A stretch of 64,000 bases of DNA from Phycisphaerales bacterium (lineage in GTDB: Bacteria; Planctomycetota; Phycisphaerae; Phycisphaerales; UBA1924). Shown piece by piece: positions 6,682 through 16,567 of this stretch. Made by a program: the position numbers and the translations under genes. The stretch lies in the NCBI GenBank assembly GCA_013360675.1, contig JABWBB010000007.1, forward strand, positions 1-64,000, written 5' to 3'. The first letter of the stretch is position 1. Every line of letters starts with the position of its first letter. The notes beneath the pieces are model-generated. The model did not search any database and was not told the origin of the DNA. It worked only from the letters and a program-made list of their open reading frames with translations.

Positions 6682-9588
6682 TCAGGGTCTCGGGGTGGAA
6701 GTCTCTGCTTCCACTTGTATTGAATCATCAGTGGCGGTCTGCGGCACGGCGAAGGGGTCGAACCGAGCGCTCCAAGCGGCGATGGCGTTGGTATCCTCCA
6801 GGGCCGCGGCCGCGGCGAGTGCGTCGCGGATCACCGCGATTCGCCAGGGGAACGCCGTCGGAGATCTCTCATAGGCGAGCGGCCAGACGCGGTCGAAGGC
6901 GGCCAGTGCCTGGGCATGCTTTCTGGCCTTGGCCAGCACGAGCCCGCGTGCGGCGATGATGTGCGCGTGCTGGTCGGGGTTGATCGAGGGGGAGCGATCG
7001 GCCAGCTCGATCGCGTCACCCGACAGGGTCAATGCCTCGTCAAGACGATCGCGGTGCGCGAGCGCATAGGCGAGACAGGCGCGGGTGAAGGCCACGAGAT
7101 AGTGACGCTCGCCCAGCAGTGCGACAAGATCCTTCTCGGCCTTGCGTCCGGCGGCGATCGCTTCGTCGTGGCGATCGGCGAGCGTGAGGCAATAGGCCAG
7201 GAAGCGTTGGGAGTTGGCGGCGGCGAGAGGATCGCGGGCGTCGCTCCGGGTGGCCGTTTCGATATCGATCACGGCCTGCGTGGTCTTGGCCGCGTCGGCG
7301 GCATGACCGGCATACATCTGCGACATCGCGGCCTCCTCAAGCCAGGCGATGGCGGCGGGGTCGTGAGCCCCACGTGTGCGACGCACCAAGGCCGAGGCCC
7401 GGAGCGCGGCGTCGATCTTTTCTTCGATGAATGTCTCAGAAGTGGCGATCTGGTGGATGGCGATGAGCATATTGACCTGGCTAGGGTCGTCGTGGCCCAG
7501 GAGGTGTTCGTGGAGTGTGAGCAAGCGGCCCAGCGACTGCATGCGTTCGCGGGCGACCTGTGGCGCATCGGCCGAGAGGCGGGCGCTGCCCTCCCCAAGG
7601 CGTCGCAGATCCTCACGCAAGAGTGAGAGATCGGCGATCTCGGGGTTACCCCACGCACGGCGCAAGGCGAGGGAGAGAGTGGAATCGGCATCCACCTCGG
7701 CGACGCGCGAGGCGACCTCCAGCGCGTGCAGAAGGTCGGGGTCGTAGGGCCAGCAACGGCGAAGCCGTCGCCGCAGGGCTCGCTCGGCGTAGGGGAGGGC
7801 CTCGAGTGCGCGGCCTTGGGTGTTGAGCGCGTCGGCGATGAGGACTTCCATCGCGTCGAAGATGGGGTCGGTGTCCTCGTGGGTCTTGCGTGCGTCACGG
7901 AGGACCTGGCGTGCAAGGATGATGCCCCCCGCCGGGTCGCTGCGTGCGGTGCGGATGCGGGCGAGCAGCGCGGTGGCCTCTTGCACACCCGGGCCACGGG
8001 GGTCGATCGCTCGCCACATCTCGATGGACTCGCGGCAGAGGGCCTGGGCCTCGTCGGGACGCTGGCGATAGAAAACGACTCCGGCCAGATCGAGAAGCGT
8101 GGTGGCGATCGTGGGGCTGCGCGGGCCTTCCTGCTCGCGCAGACGGGCCAGGCCATTGCGCAGCGAGACCTCGGCATATTCGACAAACTGGCGCCTGGGG
8201 AGGCCAAAGCCGGTGTAGACGCGGGCCCACAAGCGTCGGATGGCCTGATCGACGAGCGGGTCATCGGCGAACGCCCCCGATTCAAGCCGCAGGTACAGGC
8301 GTGACAGGCCTGCACGCTGCGCCAATGCCAATTCGCTGTTGCCGGCTTCGAGGATCGGGAAGGCCTCGTGGAGCAGCGTCGTGACGGCCTGCGCCCTCGC
8401 CCGTTCGTCACGGGCGAGTTCGCGCTGACGCGAGGCTCGCGCCATGCTTGTGATGACGGCGGCCCCCGCGCCAAACACCACCAGCGCGATCAGCCCCGCC
8501 ATGGCCAGTCGACGACGGTTGAGCGAGACGGCCTTGCGCAGCACGTACCAGCCGGATTCGCTGCGCGCGTCGACGGGCTCGCCGCGGAGGAACCGCTCAA
8601 GATCGCGCCCGAGGCTGGCGGCGGACTGGTACCTGCGCGGCTTGTCCTTGCGGAGGGCCCGCAGCACGATCGCCTGAAGATCGTGCGGGATGGTGGGGTC
8701 GATCGAGCGAGGCGGGGTGGGTTCGGCCTCGGCGATGGTGCGTGCAATCTCGAAGAGCGAGCCGCTCACGTCATAAGGCAGCCGCCCGCAGAGCAGCACA
8801 TAGAGGATGACACCCAGGGAGTACACGTCGGTCAGGGCGTCGACATCGCCGGGCCTCCCCGCGGCCTGCTCGGGCGAGGCGTAGGCAGGCGTGCCGGCGA
8901 ACTCGCCGGTTTGCGTGGTGCGGATGCCACCGGCCTTGGCGACGCCAAAGTCGAGGATCACCGGTCTGGCCTCGGCGGTGACGAGGATGTTCTCGGGCTT
9001 GAGATCGCGGTGGATCACGGCGTTGAGGTGCGCGTGGTGCGTCGCGGCGCACACGTTGCTGAAGACGCGAAGGATGGCGCGACGCGTCTCGGCGGGTGTG
9101 GTGGGGGCCGGACGCCACACATCCAGCGGCACGCCCTCGACGTATTCCATTACGACGGCGAAGCGCCCGTCGGGCAGCACGCGCGATTCGTAGACGCTCA
9201 CGATGTTGGGGTGGCGCAGGCGGGCGGCGATCTCGGCCTCTCGAGCGGCGCGAAGGCGCTGACGCTGGCTGGCCGCATCGCCCGCCGTGAGCACCTTGAT
9301 GGCGACGGGGCGTGCGGTGGTCTCCTGCACGCCGCGATAGACCGTGCCCTGCGCGCCCGCGCTGATGACGCCCGCGATGCGATAGCCCGGCAGACGCGGC
9401 GCGCCGATGGGCGAGAGTTCTTCGCGGACGATCGGGGCCACGCGGTCAAGGAAGGCCGCGTCATGCCGGGCTTCGTCCAGGCGATGGCGGCAGGCGGCGC
9501 ACGTGGCCAGGTGCGCGGCGATGTCCTCGGGCGTGGGGTCGCCTTGGGCGATGCTCTCGAGGATGACGCTGGCCGGGCAGGGGCGCAC
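6682..9588 (-). CDS. Membrane Ser/Thr kinase with N-terminal zinc finger and TPR region
   Basis: The 968-residue protein begins with an anti-sigma-type zinc finger (H26, C30, C33 in HLATCAAC). A Hanks-type kinase domain spans about 68-335: catalytic Lys98 in VAIK, HRDLKPEN with Asp195, DFG at 213-215, and APE-like SPE. The glycine loop reads ISAGAQGTVY, with Ser in place of the first Gly. One membrane helix (about 361-382) follows, then a long helical TPR-type region to the C-terminus, predicted outside the membrane. It starts with GTG one base after the TAG of the upstream ECF sigma gene, so the two are translationally coupled. This suggests the kinase controls that sigma factor; the sequestration or phosphorylation mechanism is inference. 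Confidence 0.9.
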   Translation of the reverse strand: MRPCPASVILESIAQGDPTPEDIAAHLATCAACRHRLDEARHDAAFLDRVAPIVREELSPIGAPRLPGYRIAGVISAGAQGTVYRGVQETTARPVAIKVLTAGDAASQRQRLRAAREAEIAARLRHPNIVSVYESRVLPDGRFAVVMEYVEGVPLDVWRPAPTTPAETRRAILRVFSNVCAATHHAHLNAVIHRDLKPENILVTAEARPVILDFGVAKAGGIRTTQTGEFAGTPAYASPEQAAGRPGDVDALTDVYSLGVILYVLLCGRLPYDVSGSLFEIARTIAEAEPTPPRSIDPTIPHDLQAIVLRALRKDKPRRYQSAASLGRDLERFLRGEPVDARSESGWYVLRKAVSLNRRRLAMAGLIALVVFGAGAAVITSMARASRQRELARDERARAQAVTTLLHEAFPILEAGNSELALAQRAGLSRLYLRLESGAFADDPLVDQAIRRLWARVYTGFGLPRRQFVEYAEVSLRNGLARLREQEGPRSPTIATTLLDLAGVVFYRQRPDEAQALCRESIEMWRAIDPRGPGVQEATALLARIRTARSDPAGGIILARQVLRDARKTHEDTDPIFDAMEVLIADALNTQGRALEALPYAERALRRRLRRCWPYDPDLLHALEVASRVAEVDADSTLSLALRRAWGNPEIADLSLLREDLRRLGEGSARLSADAPQVARERMQSLGRLLTLHEHLLGHDDPSQVNMLIAIHQIATSETFIEEKIDAALRASALVRRTRGAHDPAAIAWLEEAAMSQMYAGHAADAAKTTQAVIDIETATRSDARDPLAAANSQRFLAYCLTLADRHDEAIAAGRKAEKDLVALLGERHYLVAFTRACLAYALAHRDRLDEALTLSGDAIELADRSPSINPDQHAHIIAARGLVLAKARKHAQALAAFDRVWPLAYERSPTAFPWRIAVIRDALAAAAALEDTNAIAAWSARFDPFAVPQTATDDSIQVEAETSTPRP

Positions 9589-9589
9589 G

Positions 9590-10258
9590 CTACGCGTCCT
9601 CCTCGAATGCCGCGGTCATCTGCTCGACCAGATCGCGCAGCCGTCGGGTGAGGCGACTTTTGGCGACGTAGACCTGCTCGACGCTCATCGTGCATTGGGA
9701 GGCGACTTCCGGTGCGGGCACGCCGCGGAGCGCGACCAGCTCGAACGCGAGCAGCGTCCGATCGTCAACGCTCGATTCATCGCGGAGGATGCCCATCGCG
9801 CGGGCGAGCACGGCCCGGTCACGCTCGCGCGTCCAGAGTTCGTCCATCTGTGCGGGGTCGGCGGCGGCCTCGATGCGGTCGCTGTCCGAGGCGGCGTGTC
9901 GCCGGGCATTACGGCGCAGCGCCAGAGCCGTGTGCTGCGCGATGCCCAGGATCCAACTGCTCAGGCGGCCCTTGCCCCGGTCGTAACGACCCTCGCGATA
10001 CGCGCGGACGAACTCGGCGAGCGTCTGCTGGGCAACCTCGTCGGCGTCGGATTCAGAGAGCCCAAAGCGACGCGCCAGCCCGGCGATCACCGGGCGATAC
10101 CGGGCGTCGATCGCCTCCCACGCGGGTTCGTTGGCCGGCTCGCGCAGCGCATCGAGCAACTTGGTGGTGGTCCGCAACGCAGGATTGGGGTCGGGCGGAC
10201 GCACGCATGGGTTCCGGGCGGGGGGCTTCTGCAAGTGTAATCGCGGCGAACCGGGCAA
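9590..10258 (-). CDS. ECF-type RNA polymerase sigma factor
   Basis: The product has sigma region 2 (about residues 50-120: FGLSESDADEVAQQTL, then GRLSSWILGIAQHTAL) and region 4 near the C-terminus (about 165-215: VPAPEVASQCTMSVEQVYVAKSRL). The region 2.2 contact motif is DADEVAQQ rather than the usual DAEDLAQE. The start is uncertain: the longest frame starts with TTG at 10258, but conserved sequence begins near residue 28, so a GTG at 10204 or a TTG close to 10177 is possible. It is directly followed by the zinc-finger kinase, an arrangement known for kinase-linked ECF groups in Planctomycetota. Confidence 0.88.
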   Translation of the reverse strand: MPGSPRLHLQKPPARNPCVRPPDPNPALRTTTKLLDALREPANEPAWEAIDARYRPVIAGLARRFGLSESDADEVAQQTLAEFVRAYREGRYDRGKGRLSSWILGIAQHTALALRRNARRHAASDSDRIEAAADPAQMDELWTRERDRAVLARAMGILRDESSVDDRTLLAFELVALRGVPAPEVASQCTMSVEQVYVAKSRLTRRLRDLVEQMTAAFEEDA

Positions 10259-10319
10259 CCATGATTCAACGCGGGCGGCCTGCGGTTATCACGATGCACC
10301 GGCGTGCAACGCGTTCCGT

Positions 10320-10375
10320 GGCCTTTGCGGACGGGCGTGTCCGCTCGCAAAGGCCCGGTTACGGGACATGCCCGT
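10320..10375. other. Pair of strong inverted repeats downstream of pntB
   Basis: ACGGG/CCCGT (10361-10365 and 10371-10375) lies directly next to the pntB stop. GGCCTTTGCG/CGCAAAGGCC (10320-10329 and 10346-10355) forms a 10-bp stem with a further GAC/GTC pairing inside. There is no T-run on either side, so a simple intrinsic terminator is not supported. An mRNA 3'-end stabiliser or a factor-assisted terminator for the pnt operon are alternatives. Confidence 0.5.
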
Positions 10376-11803
10376 TTAATGCATGCCCGACCCGCCCGAA
10401 AGGTGCTTGACCAGTTCGCCCACCACCGCCTTGGCGTCGCCGAAGAGCATCCAGGTCTTGTCGAGGAAGTAGAGGTCATTGTCAATGCCCGCGAAGCCCG
10501 GGTTCTTGCTGCGTTTCACGGCGAAGACGGTCTTGGCCTTGTCGGCGTCGATGATCGGCATGCCGTAGATGGGGCTTGTCTTGTCCGAACGGGCGGCGGG
10601 GTTGACGACGTCATTGGCCCCGAGCACGAGGCAGACATCGCACTGGGGCATGTCGGCGTTGATCTCTTCCATCTCGACAAGGTCGGTGTAGGGGATCTCG
10701 CACTCGGCCAGCAGCACATTCATGTGCCCGGGCATGCGACCGGCGACGGGGTGGATGGCGAATTTGACGCTGATGTTGCGCTTGCGGAGCTGGTCGTACA
10801 ACTCGCGCACCTTGTGCTGGGCCTGGGCGACGGCCATGCCGTAGCCGGGCACGATGATGACGCTCGCGGCCTGCTCGAGGATCTGGGCTGCGCTCTCGGT
10901 TGTCTCGGGCTTGTATTCCTTTTGTTCCGCGCCGGTCTTGGCCTGCTGCACCTGGCCGAACGCGCCGAAGAGCACATTGGCGAACGAGCGGTTCATCGCC
11001 TTGCACATGATGATGGAGAGGATCAGCCCGCTCGCGCCGTCGAGCGCGCCCGCCGTGATGAGCAGTTTATTGCCCAGCACAAAGCCCATGGCGACGGCGG
11101 CGAGGCCCGCGTAGGCATTGAGGATGGCGATGACCGTGGGCATGTCGGCCCCGCCGATCGGGATGACCAGCATCCAGCCGAAGTTGAGCGCGAGGACGAC
11201 GATGACGCCCAATGCCCAAGGCGACCACCACGCCTTGGCGCTAAACATCAACGCAGTGCCCAGGATGACGGCGACGCCAAAGGCGCAGATATTGACGATA
11301 TTCTGCCCGCGATAGGTCCAGGGCCGCTGCGGGACCCACTTGACCTCCTGGAGTTTGCCCGCGGCGATGAGGCTGCCGGTGAAGGTCAGAAAGCCCAGCA
11401 GCACCTCGAGCACGATCGCGCCCATGCGCAGGGGCGTGAGCATGTCGGGCTCGTCGTGCAGCCAGTGGAAGTATTTCGCGACGCCCACAAGACCCGCCGC
11501 GAGCCCGCCAAATGCGTGGGAAAGCGCCGTGCGCTGCGGGACGGCGGTCAGCGGCACCAGCGAGAGCCAGATCCCGGGCCAGATCGCCAGCGCGATGGGG
11601 ATGATCACCCACAGATGGCGCTGTACGTCGGTGTGCGCCGAGACATCGGGGCGGGCCCAGGTGGCGAGGACCGCGGCGATCATACCCGCGATGCCCGCAT
11701 AGACGCCGCGCCGCGCGGTCTTGGGATCACTCATCCAGTGCAGAGACAGGATGAAGAGGGCCGCGGCGCCGAGGTAGGCCAGTTCGATCAGCGTGAGGCT
11801 CAT
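10376..11803 (-). CDS. pntB: NAD(P) transhydrogenase subunit beta
   Basis: The 475-residue protein has an N-terminal membrane region of about eight helices (to about residue 270) and a C-terminal NADP(H)-binding domain (about 295-475) with the conserved VIIVPGYGMAVAQAQH segment. Together with PntAA and PntAB it forms the proton-translocating transhydrogenase, moving hydride between NADH and NADP+ across the inner membrane. The ATG at 11803 is fixed by a 4-base ATGA overlap with pntAB. A longer frame upstream only runs antisense-like through pntAB/pntAA. Confidence 0.95.
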   Translation of the reverse strand: MSLTLIELAYLGAAALFILSLHWMSDPKTARRGVYAGIAGMIAAVLATWARPDVSAHTDVQRHLWVIIPIALAIWPGIWLSLVPLTAVPQRTALSHAFGGLAAGLVGVAKYFHWLHDEPDMLTPLRMGAIVLEVLLGFLTFTGSLIAAGKLQEVKWVPQRPWTYRGQNIVNICAFGVAVILGTALMFSAKAWWSPWALGVIVVLALNFGWMLVIPIGGADMPTVIAILNAYAGLAAVAMGFVLGNKLLITAGALDGASGLILSIIMCKAMNRSFANVLFGAFGQVQQAKTGAEQKEYKPETTESAAQILEQAASVIIVPGYGMAVAQAQHKVRELYDQLRKRNISVKFAIHPVAGRMPGHMNVLLAECEIPYTDLVEMEEINADMPQCDVCLVLGANDVVNPAARSDKTSPIYGMPIIDADKAKTVFAVKRSKNPGFAGIDNDLYFLDKTWMLFGDAKAVVGELVKHLSGGSGMH

Positions 11804-12186
11804 GCCTTGCCTCCGCCCTGGGTCTTGAACATGCGGAGCATGCGGTCGGTGATGAGGAACCCGCTGATGATGTTGGTCATCGAGGCGAAGAGCGCGATCG
11901 CGCCCAGCAGGCGGATGGGGGTGGAATAGTCCTCGCCCCCGGCGACCATGATCGAACCGACGACGGCGATCGCCGCGATGGCATTGGTCAGCGACATGAG
12001 CGGCGTGTGGAGCAGGCGCGAGACGCGCCGGATCACGCCCAGCCCAATGAACGCCGCCAGCAAGAGAACGAAGAGCATCGAGACCAGGTCGCCCTGCGGG
12101 GCGGCGTGTTTCTCGACGACGTGTGGGGCGGCGATCTCGCTTGTGGTCGCGGTGGGTGGCGGCGTCTGGGTCTGCGGATTCAGCAT
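11800..12186 (-). CDS. pntAB: NAD(P) transhydrogenase subunit alpha, membrane part
   Basis: The 128-residue protein has a Pro/Thr-rich N-terminus and three to four membrane helices (from about residue 35), ending in LITDRMLRMFKTQGG, typical of the membrane segment of transhydrogenase alpha. The split alpha1/alpha2/beta organisation is known from Rhodospirillum and others. It overlaps pntB by four bases and follows pntAA by 42 bp. Confidence 0.93.
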   Translation of the reverse strand: MLNPQTQTPPPTATTSEIAAPHVVEKHAAPQGDLVSMLFVLLLAAFIGLGVIRRVSRLLHTPLMSLTNAIAAIAVVGSIMVAGGEDYSTPIRLLGAIALFASMTNIISGFLITDRMLRMFKTQGGGKA

Positions 12187-12228
12187 GGCGATGGTCCTCT
12201 GCGGGCGAGTCGTTCGGCGCGGGCGTTC

Positions 12229-13383
<1,155 letters not shown>

Positions 13384-13445
13384 GGCGTGGACACCCCCGC
13401 GTGCGGCATGCGAAGGCCCATCCTACCGGATCGGGTTTGGGCGTG

Positions 13446-14477
13446 TCACTCGCCCGCGCGGGTGTCGAGGATGAGGCGGTCGATCTCGTCCTTCCCCGCA
13501 GCGAAACCCATGCTTAGACACGGGCGCACGACCGGGCAGGGCCACGCCTCGGGGCGCACCTGGGCGAGTTTGGACCAGTCCTTTTCGGTGATGACGATGG
13601 CCTGGGCGTCGAGGCTGCGCGACATGTCGATGAGGCGGCGCACCTGGGCCGCGGCGAACGGGTCGTGATCGCGCAGCACGAGCGTGCCGGCGCAGGGGGC
13701 CCCAATCGCGCCGGCGAGTTGATCGAGGAACGCCCCGGGGTTGCCGATCGCGCACGCGCCCACGATGCGCTTGCCCCGCAGCCAGCCCACGGGCAGCGAG
13801 TCGCCCGCGGCTTGGCGCAGCGATTCCCACTCGTGACGGCATTCGGCGATTGTTGCTACTGGCGCGAACGACGCGATGGCCTGTCGCAGATGGCGGACAT
13901 CCTCGGCCGTGACCGACTCGGTGTGAGTCAGGATGATGGCGTCCGCACGCAGCAGGCTTTCGACGGGCTCACGCAGGTGGCCCGCGGGGAGCAGGCGGTC
14001 GTCGAAGAGGCCGCGGGTGGCGTCGATGAGCACAAGGTCGAGGTCGCGGGCGATGCGCCGGTGCTGGAAGCCATCGTCGAGCACGATGACGTCGACCTTT
14101 TCTCCCTCGTCGGTGGCGAAGAGTTCAAACAGGCCTGCGACGCGATCGGCCTGGGCCACGACGGGCACGTCAATGAGCAGGCGTCGATATTCGTCGGCCT
14201 CGTCGCTCAGCCCGCGGCGCGAGGCATAGCCGCGCATCGCGATGCAGGGCGTGCGGCCATGATCGCGGAGCGTGCGCACGACATGGGCGACCATCGGGGT
14301 CTTGCCGGTGCCCCCCACGCAGAGATTGCCCACGCTGATCACGGGGCGGTCGAAGCGAGTCACGCCGCGCCCCGCGTCGTAGCGGCGGTTGCGCAAGGCC
14401 ATGACCGAGCCATAGACGCGGGCGGCGAGCCTTCCGATCGGGCCTGGGATGGGGGGGCGCCTCCGCGACGTCGCCAT
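13446..14477 (-). CDS. lpxK: Tetraacyldisaccharide 4'-kinase
   Basis: The 343-residue protein carries the LpxK Walker A segment SVGNLCVGGTGKTP (about 48-61) and the diagnostic LDDGFQHRR (about 133-141). It phosphorylates the lipid A precursor at the inner membrane, so the organism makes lipid A and has an outer membrane. The ATG at 14477 lies 17 bp after the stop of the upstream small membrane protein. Confidence 0.93.
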   Translation of the reverse strand: MATSRRRPPIPGPIGRLAARVYGSVMALRNRRYDAGRGVTRFDRPVISVGNLCVGGTGKTPMVAHVVRTLRDHGRTPCIAMRGYASRRGLSDEADEYRRLLIDVPVVAQADRVAGLFELFATDEGEKVDVIVLDDGFQHRRIARDLDLVLIDATRGLFDDRLLPAGHLREPVESLLRADAIILTHTESVTAEDVRHLRQAIASFAPVATIAECRHEWESLRQAAGDSLPVGWLRGKRIVGACAIGNPGAFLDQLAGAIGAPCAGTLVLRDHDPFAAAQVRRLIDMSRSLDAQAIVITEKDWSKLAQVRPEAWPCPVVRPCLSMGFAAGKDEIDRLILDTRAGE

Positions 14478-14494
14478 GCGGCGGATGGTATCGG

Positions 14495-14899
14495 TCAGGC
14501 GTTGGCCTCGGTGTCGGCGCCGGGCGGCTGCGGATCGGGTCGCGCGCTTCGCAGGATGCGCCGTGTTTCAAGGGCGTGCAGGCGCAGGCTGTTGAGCGCG
14601 TCAAGGATGGCCAGCAGCAGAATGATGAGCAGCAGCCCCGCCGTCAGCAGCCAGGCGAACTGGAACAACCCCGCGTGGGCGGGGGTGACGATGCCAAAGG
14701 CGTAGGTCGCGATGGGGATGGCAAAGAGCATGATCAGCCCGTTGAAGAGGCGGATGCGCCGACGGCTGGGGTGCATGGTCGAAGACCAGAGCAGGAGAAC
14801 GTGCGACGCGACGGCGAGCATGGCCAAGAGTGCCAGCGGCGCGACCAGCCAGAGCGGCGCCAGGGGTGTGTAGGTGATGGCGGTGGAGGTGCCGCTCAC
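14495..14899 (-). CDS. Small integral membrane protein, unknown function
   Basis: The 134-residue protein has about three hydrophobic segments (about 12-32, 45-67, 72-97) and a charged, Pro-rich tail. The GTG start at 14899 overlaps the maf stop as GTGA; the longer frame upstream is out-of-frame maf sequence. No family was recognised. It sits between maf and lpxK on the same strand, so it probably belongs to that transcript. Confidence 0.7.
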   Translation of the reverse strand: MSGTSTAITYTPLAPLWLVAPLALLAMLAVASHVLLLWSSTMHPSRRRIRLFNGLIMLFAIPIATYAFGIVTPAHAGLFQFAWLLTAGLLLIILLLAILDALNSLRLHALETRRILRSARPDPQPPGADTEANA

Positions 14900-15540
14900 A
14901 ACGGCCCCGTGGCGCCCGCGGCACGAAGGGCAGTCAGGCGGTTGCCGAGTTTGCGCATGGGCAGGCCCATGATGGTGCCCTCGTCGCCCTCGAAGGTGAT
15001 GGGCCACCCCGCGTCGAGGCGTTCGCGCAGGTTGTACCCGCCAGCCTTGCCTTGCCAGTGCCCAGTCGCGACATACTGCTCGATCATCGCCTCCGTGAGC
15101 GGGCCCATATGGACGCAGGCCTGGTCAACAAAGACGTGGCGCCGCCCGGTGGTAGTATCGATCAACGCAACCCCGGTGAGCACCTCGTGCGTGCCCCCGG
15201 AAAGGGAACGCAGGATCGTGGCAGCCTCCTGGGCCGAGTGGGGGGTGCCCAGCATCACGCCATCCTTGACGCAGAGGGTGTCCGCGCCGAGGACGATGGG
15301 GCCGTGCCCGGCCTTGGAGAGCCCCGCGCTGGCCTTGAGATAGGCCAATGCGGCGACCCACTGGCGGGGGGTGCAGCGCCCGGGTTCGAGGATGGCATCG
15401 TCGAAGCCTGGGTGGGCGGCGGTGTGCTTGATGCCGTGTTTGTCGAGGAGTTCACGCCGTCGTGGTGAACGGCTGGCGAGAAAGACGGGCGCGGCCGACC
15501 CCGTGTCTTCCGTGGTGCTCATCGCGATGTCGCGAACCAT
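14896..15540 (-). CDS. maf: Maf-family nucleotide pyrophosphatase
   Basis: From the ATG at 15540 the protein has 214 residues. It shows the Maf signatures LASRSPRRRELL (about 20-31), VLGADTLC, the EAMIEQYVATG segment and GKAGGYNLRER. Maf proteins hydrolyse non-canonical or specific NTPs and are housekeeping enzymes. The start is chosen from an AGGGGGG ribosome site five bases upstream; ATGs at 15609 and 15522 are possible. It is divergent from the amidase gene at 15649. Confidence 0.88.
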   Translation of the reverse strand: MVRDIAMSTTEDTGSAAPVFLASRSPRRRELLDKHGIKHTAAHPGFDDAILEPGRCTPRQWVAALAYLKASAGLSKAGHGPIVLGADTLCVKDGVMLGTPHSAQEAATILRSLSGGTHEVLTGVALIDTTTGRRHVFVDQACVHMGPLTEAMIEQYVATGHWQGKAGGYNLRERLDAGWPITFEGDEGTIMGLPMRKLGNRLTALRAAGATGPL

Positions 15541-15648
15541 GCCGCCCCCCTGACGCTCCGCGTCGGTCGTGATCATCGGCCGACGCGTCCCTGCCGCGAC
15601 CGTTTTCATCGTTGGTGACTCCCGTCTTTTTCCGCTACTGTGTGAGGC

Positions 15649-16509
15649 GTGAAGGCGCACCTGGTTCAACCCGCGATCGCCTGGGAGGACAAGCAGGCTA
15701 ACCGCCTGCAGGTGCGAGAGTTGCTGCGCGGAGCCAAGGTCGAGGCCGGCGATGTCATCCTTCTCCCGGAGATGTTCGACACCGGGTTTTCCTTCACTAC
15801 TTCGACCACCGCCGACGCCGACGGTTCCACGATCGCGTTTTTACGAGAACTGGCGCAGGCCACGGGGGCCTGTGTGCTGGGCGGACGCACGCGTCCGGGC
15901 GAGCGTGCCGCCAATGTCATGAGTGTGGTTGCCCCCGGGGGCGATCTGCTCGCCGAGTATCAGAAGATCCATCCTTTTTCTTACGCAAATGAAGACGCGA
16001 CTTTCGCGGGGGGTGACGGGCTGGCGCTCTTTGAATGGGGCGGGCTGCGATTCTGCCCGGCGATATGCTACGACCTGCGGTTTCCCGAACTCTTCCGCAT
16101 GGGGCTGCTGGCGGGGGCGCAGGCCTTCGCGATCGGGGCCTGCTGGCCCAGGCCCCGCCACGAGGCGTGGCGCACGCTGCTGATCGCTAGGGCCATGGAG
16201 AACCAGGCCTGGGTATTTGGGTGCAACCGCACCGGGAACGACCCCAAACTCGAATATGCCGGGGGTTCGATGGTGATCGATCCCAAGGGCATGATCCGTG
16301 GTGAGTTGGACAATCGGCCAGGAGTGCTGAGCATGCCCATCGATCCCGACGCGGTGGGGGCCTGGCGTGCGGCGTTCCCCGCGTGGAAGGACATCCGCCT
16401 GATCCGCGAAGCCCCAAGGGCCGGCATGGGGGCTGGGGTCACGCTGGGGCCTTCATCTTCGCGCAATGTTCACGATTCCAGAACCCGAACCCGCCCGAGC
16501 GGTGGGTAG
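15649..16509 (+). CDS. Carbon-nitrogen hydrolase (nitrilase superfamily), omega-amidase-like
   Basis: The 286-residue protein has the complete nitrilase catalytic set: Glu41 (LLPEMF), Lys106 (YQKIHPF) and Cys140 (AICYDLRFPELFR). Short loops and the HPFSYANED segment place it near the YafV/omega-amidase branch, which removes the amide from alpha-ketoglutaramate-type substrates; that specificity is inferred. It starts with GTG, and the C-terminal 40 residues are unconserved and Arg/Pro-rich. The pstS gene starts 58 bp downstream. Confidence 0.88.
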   Translation: MKAHLVQPAIAWEDKQANRLQVRELLRGAKVEAGDVILLPEMFDTGFSFTTSTTADADGSTIAFLRELAQATGACVLGGRTRPGERAANVMSVVAPGGDLLAEYQKIHPFSYANEDATFAGGDGLALFEWGGLRFCPAICYDLRFPELFRMGLLAGAQAFAIGACWPRPRHEAWRTLLIARAMENQAWVFGCNRTGNDPKLEYAGGSMVIDPKGMIRGELDNRPGVLSMPIDPDAVGAWRAAFPAWKDIRLIREAPRAGMGAGVTLGPSSSRNVHDSRTRTRPSGG

Positions 16510-16567
16510 CCTTCCCCGCGTCGAACCGGTCGGAAACCAGAAGGTTCCTCGAACAGGGAGAAGCACG

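Noticed and set aside
8368-9651. 427-codon plus-strand ORF opposite the kinase domain
   Set aside because: Antisense shadow of conserved kinase motifs; no domain recognised.
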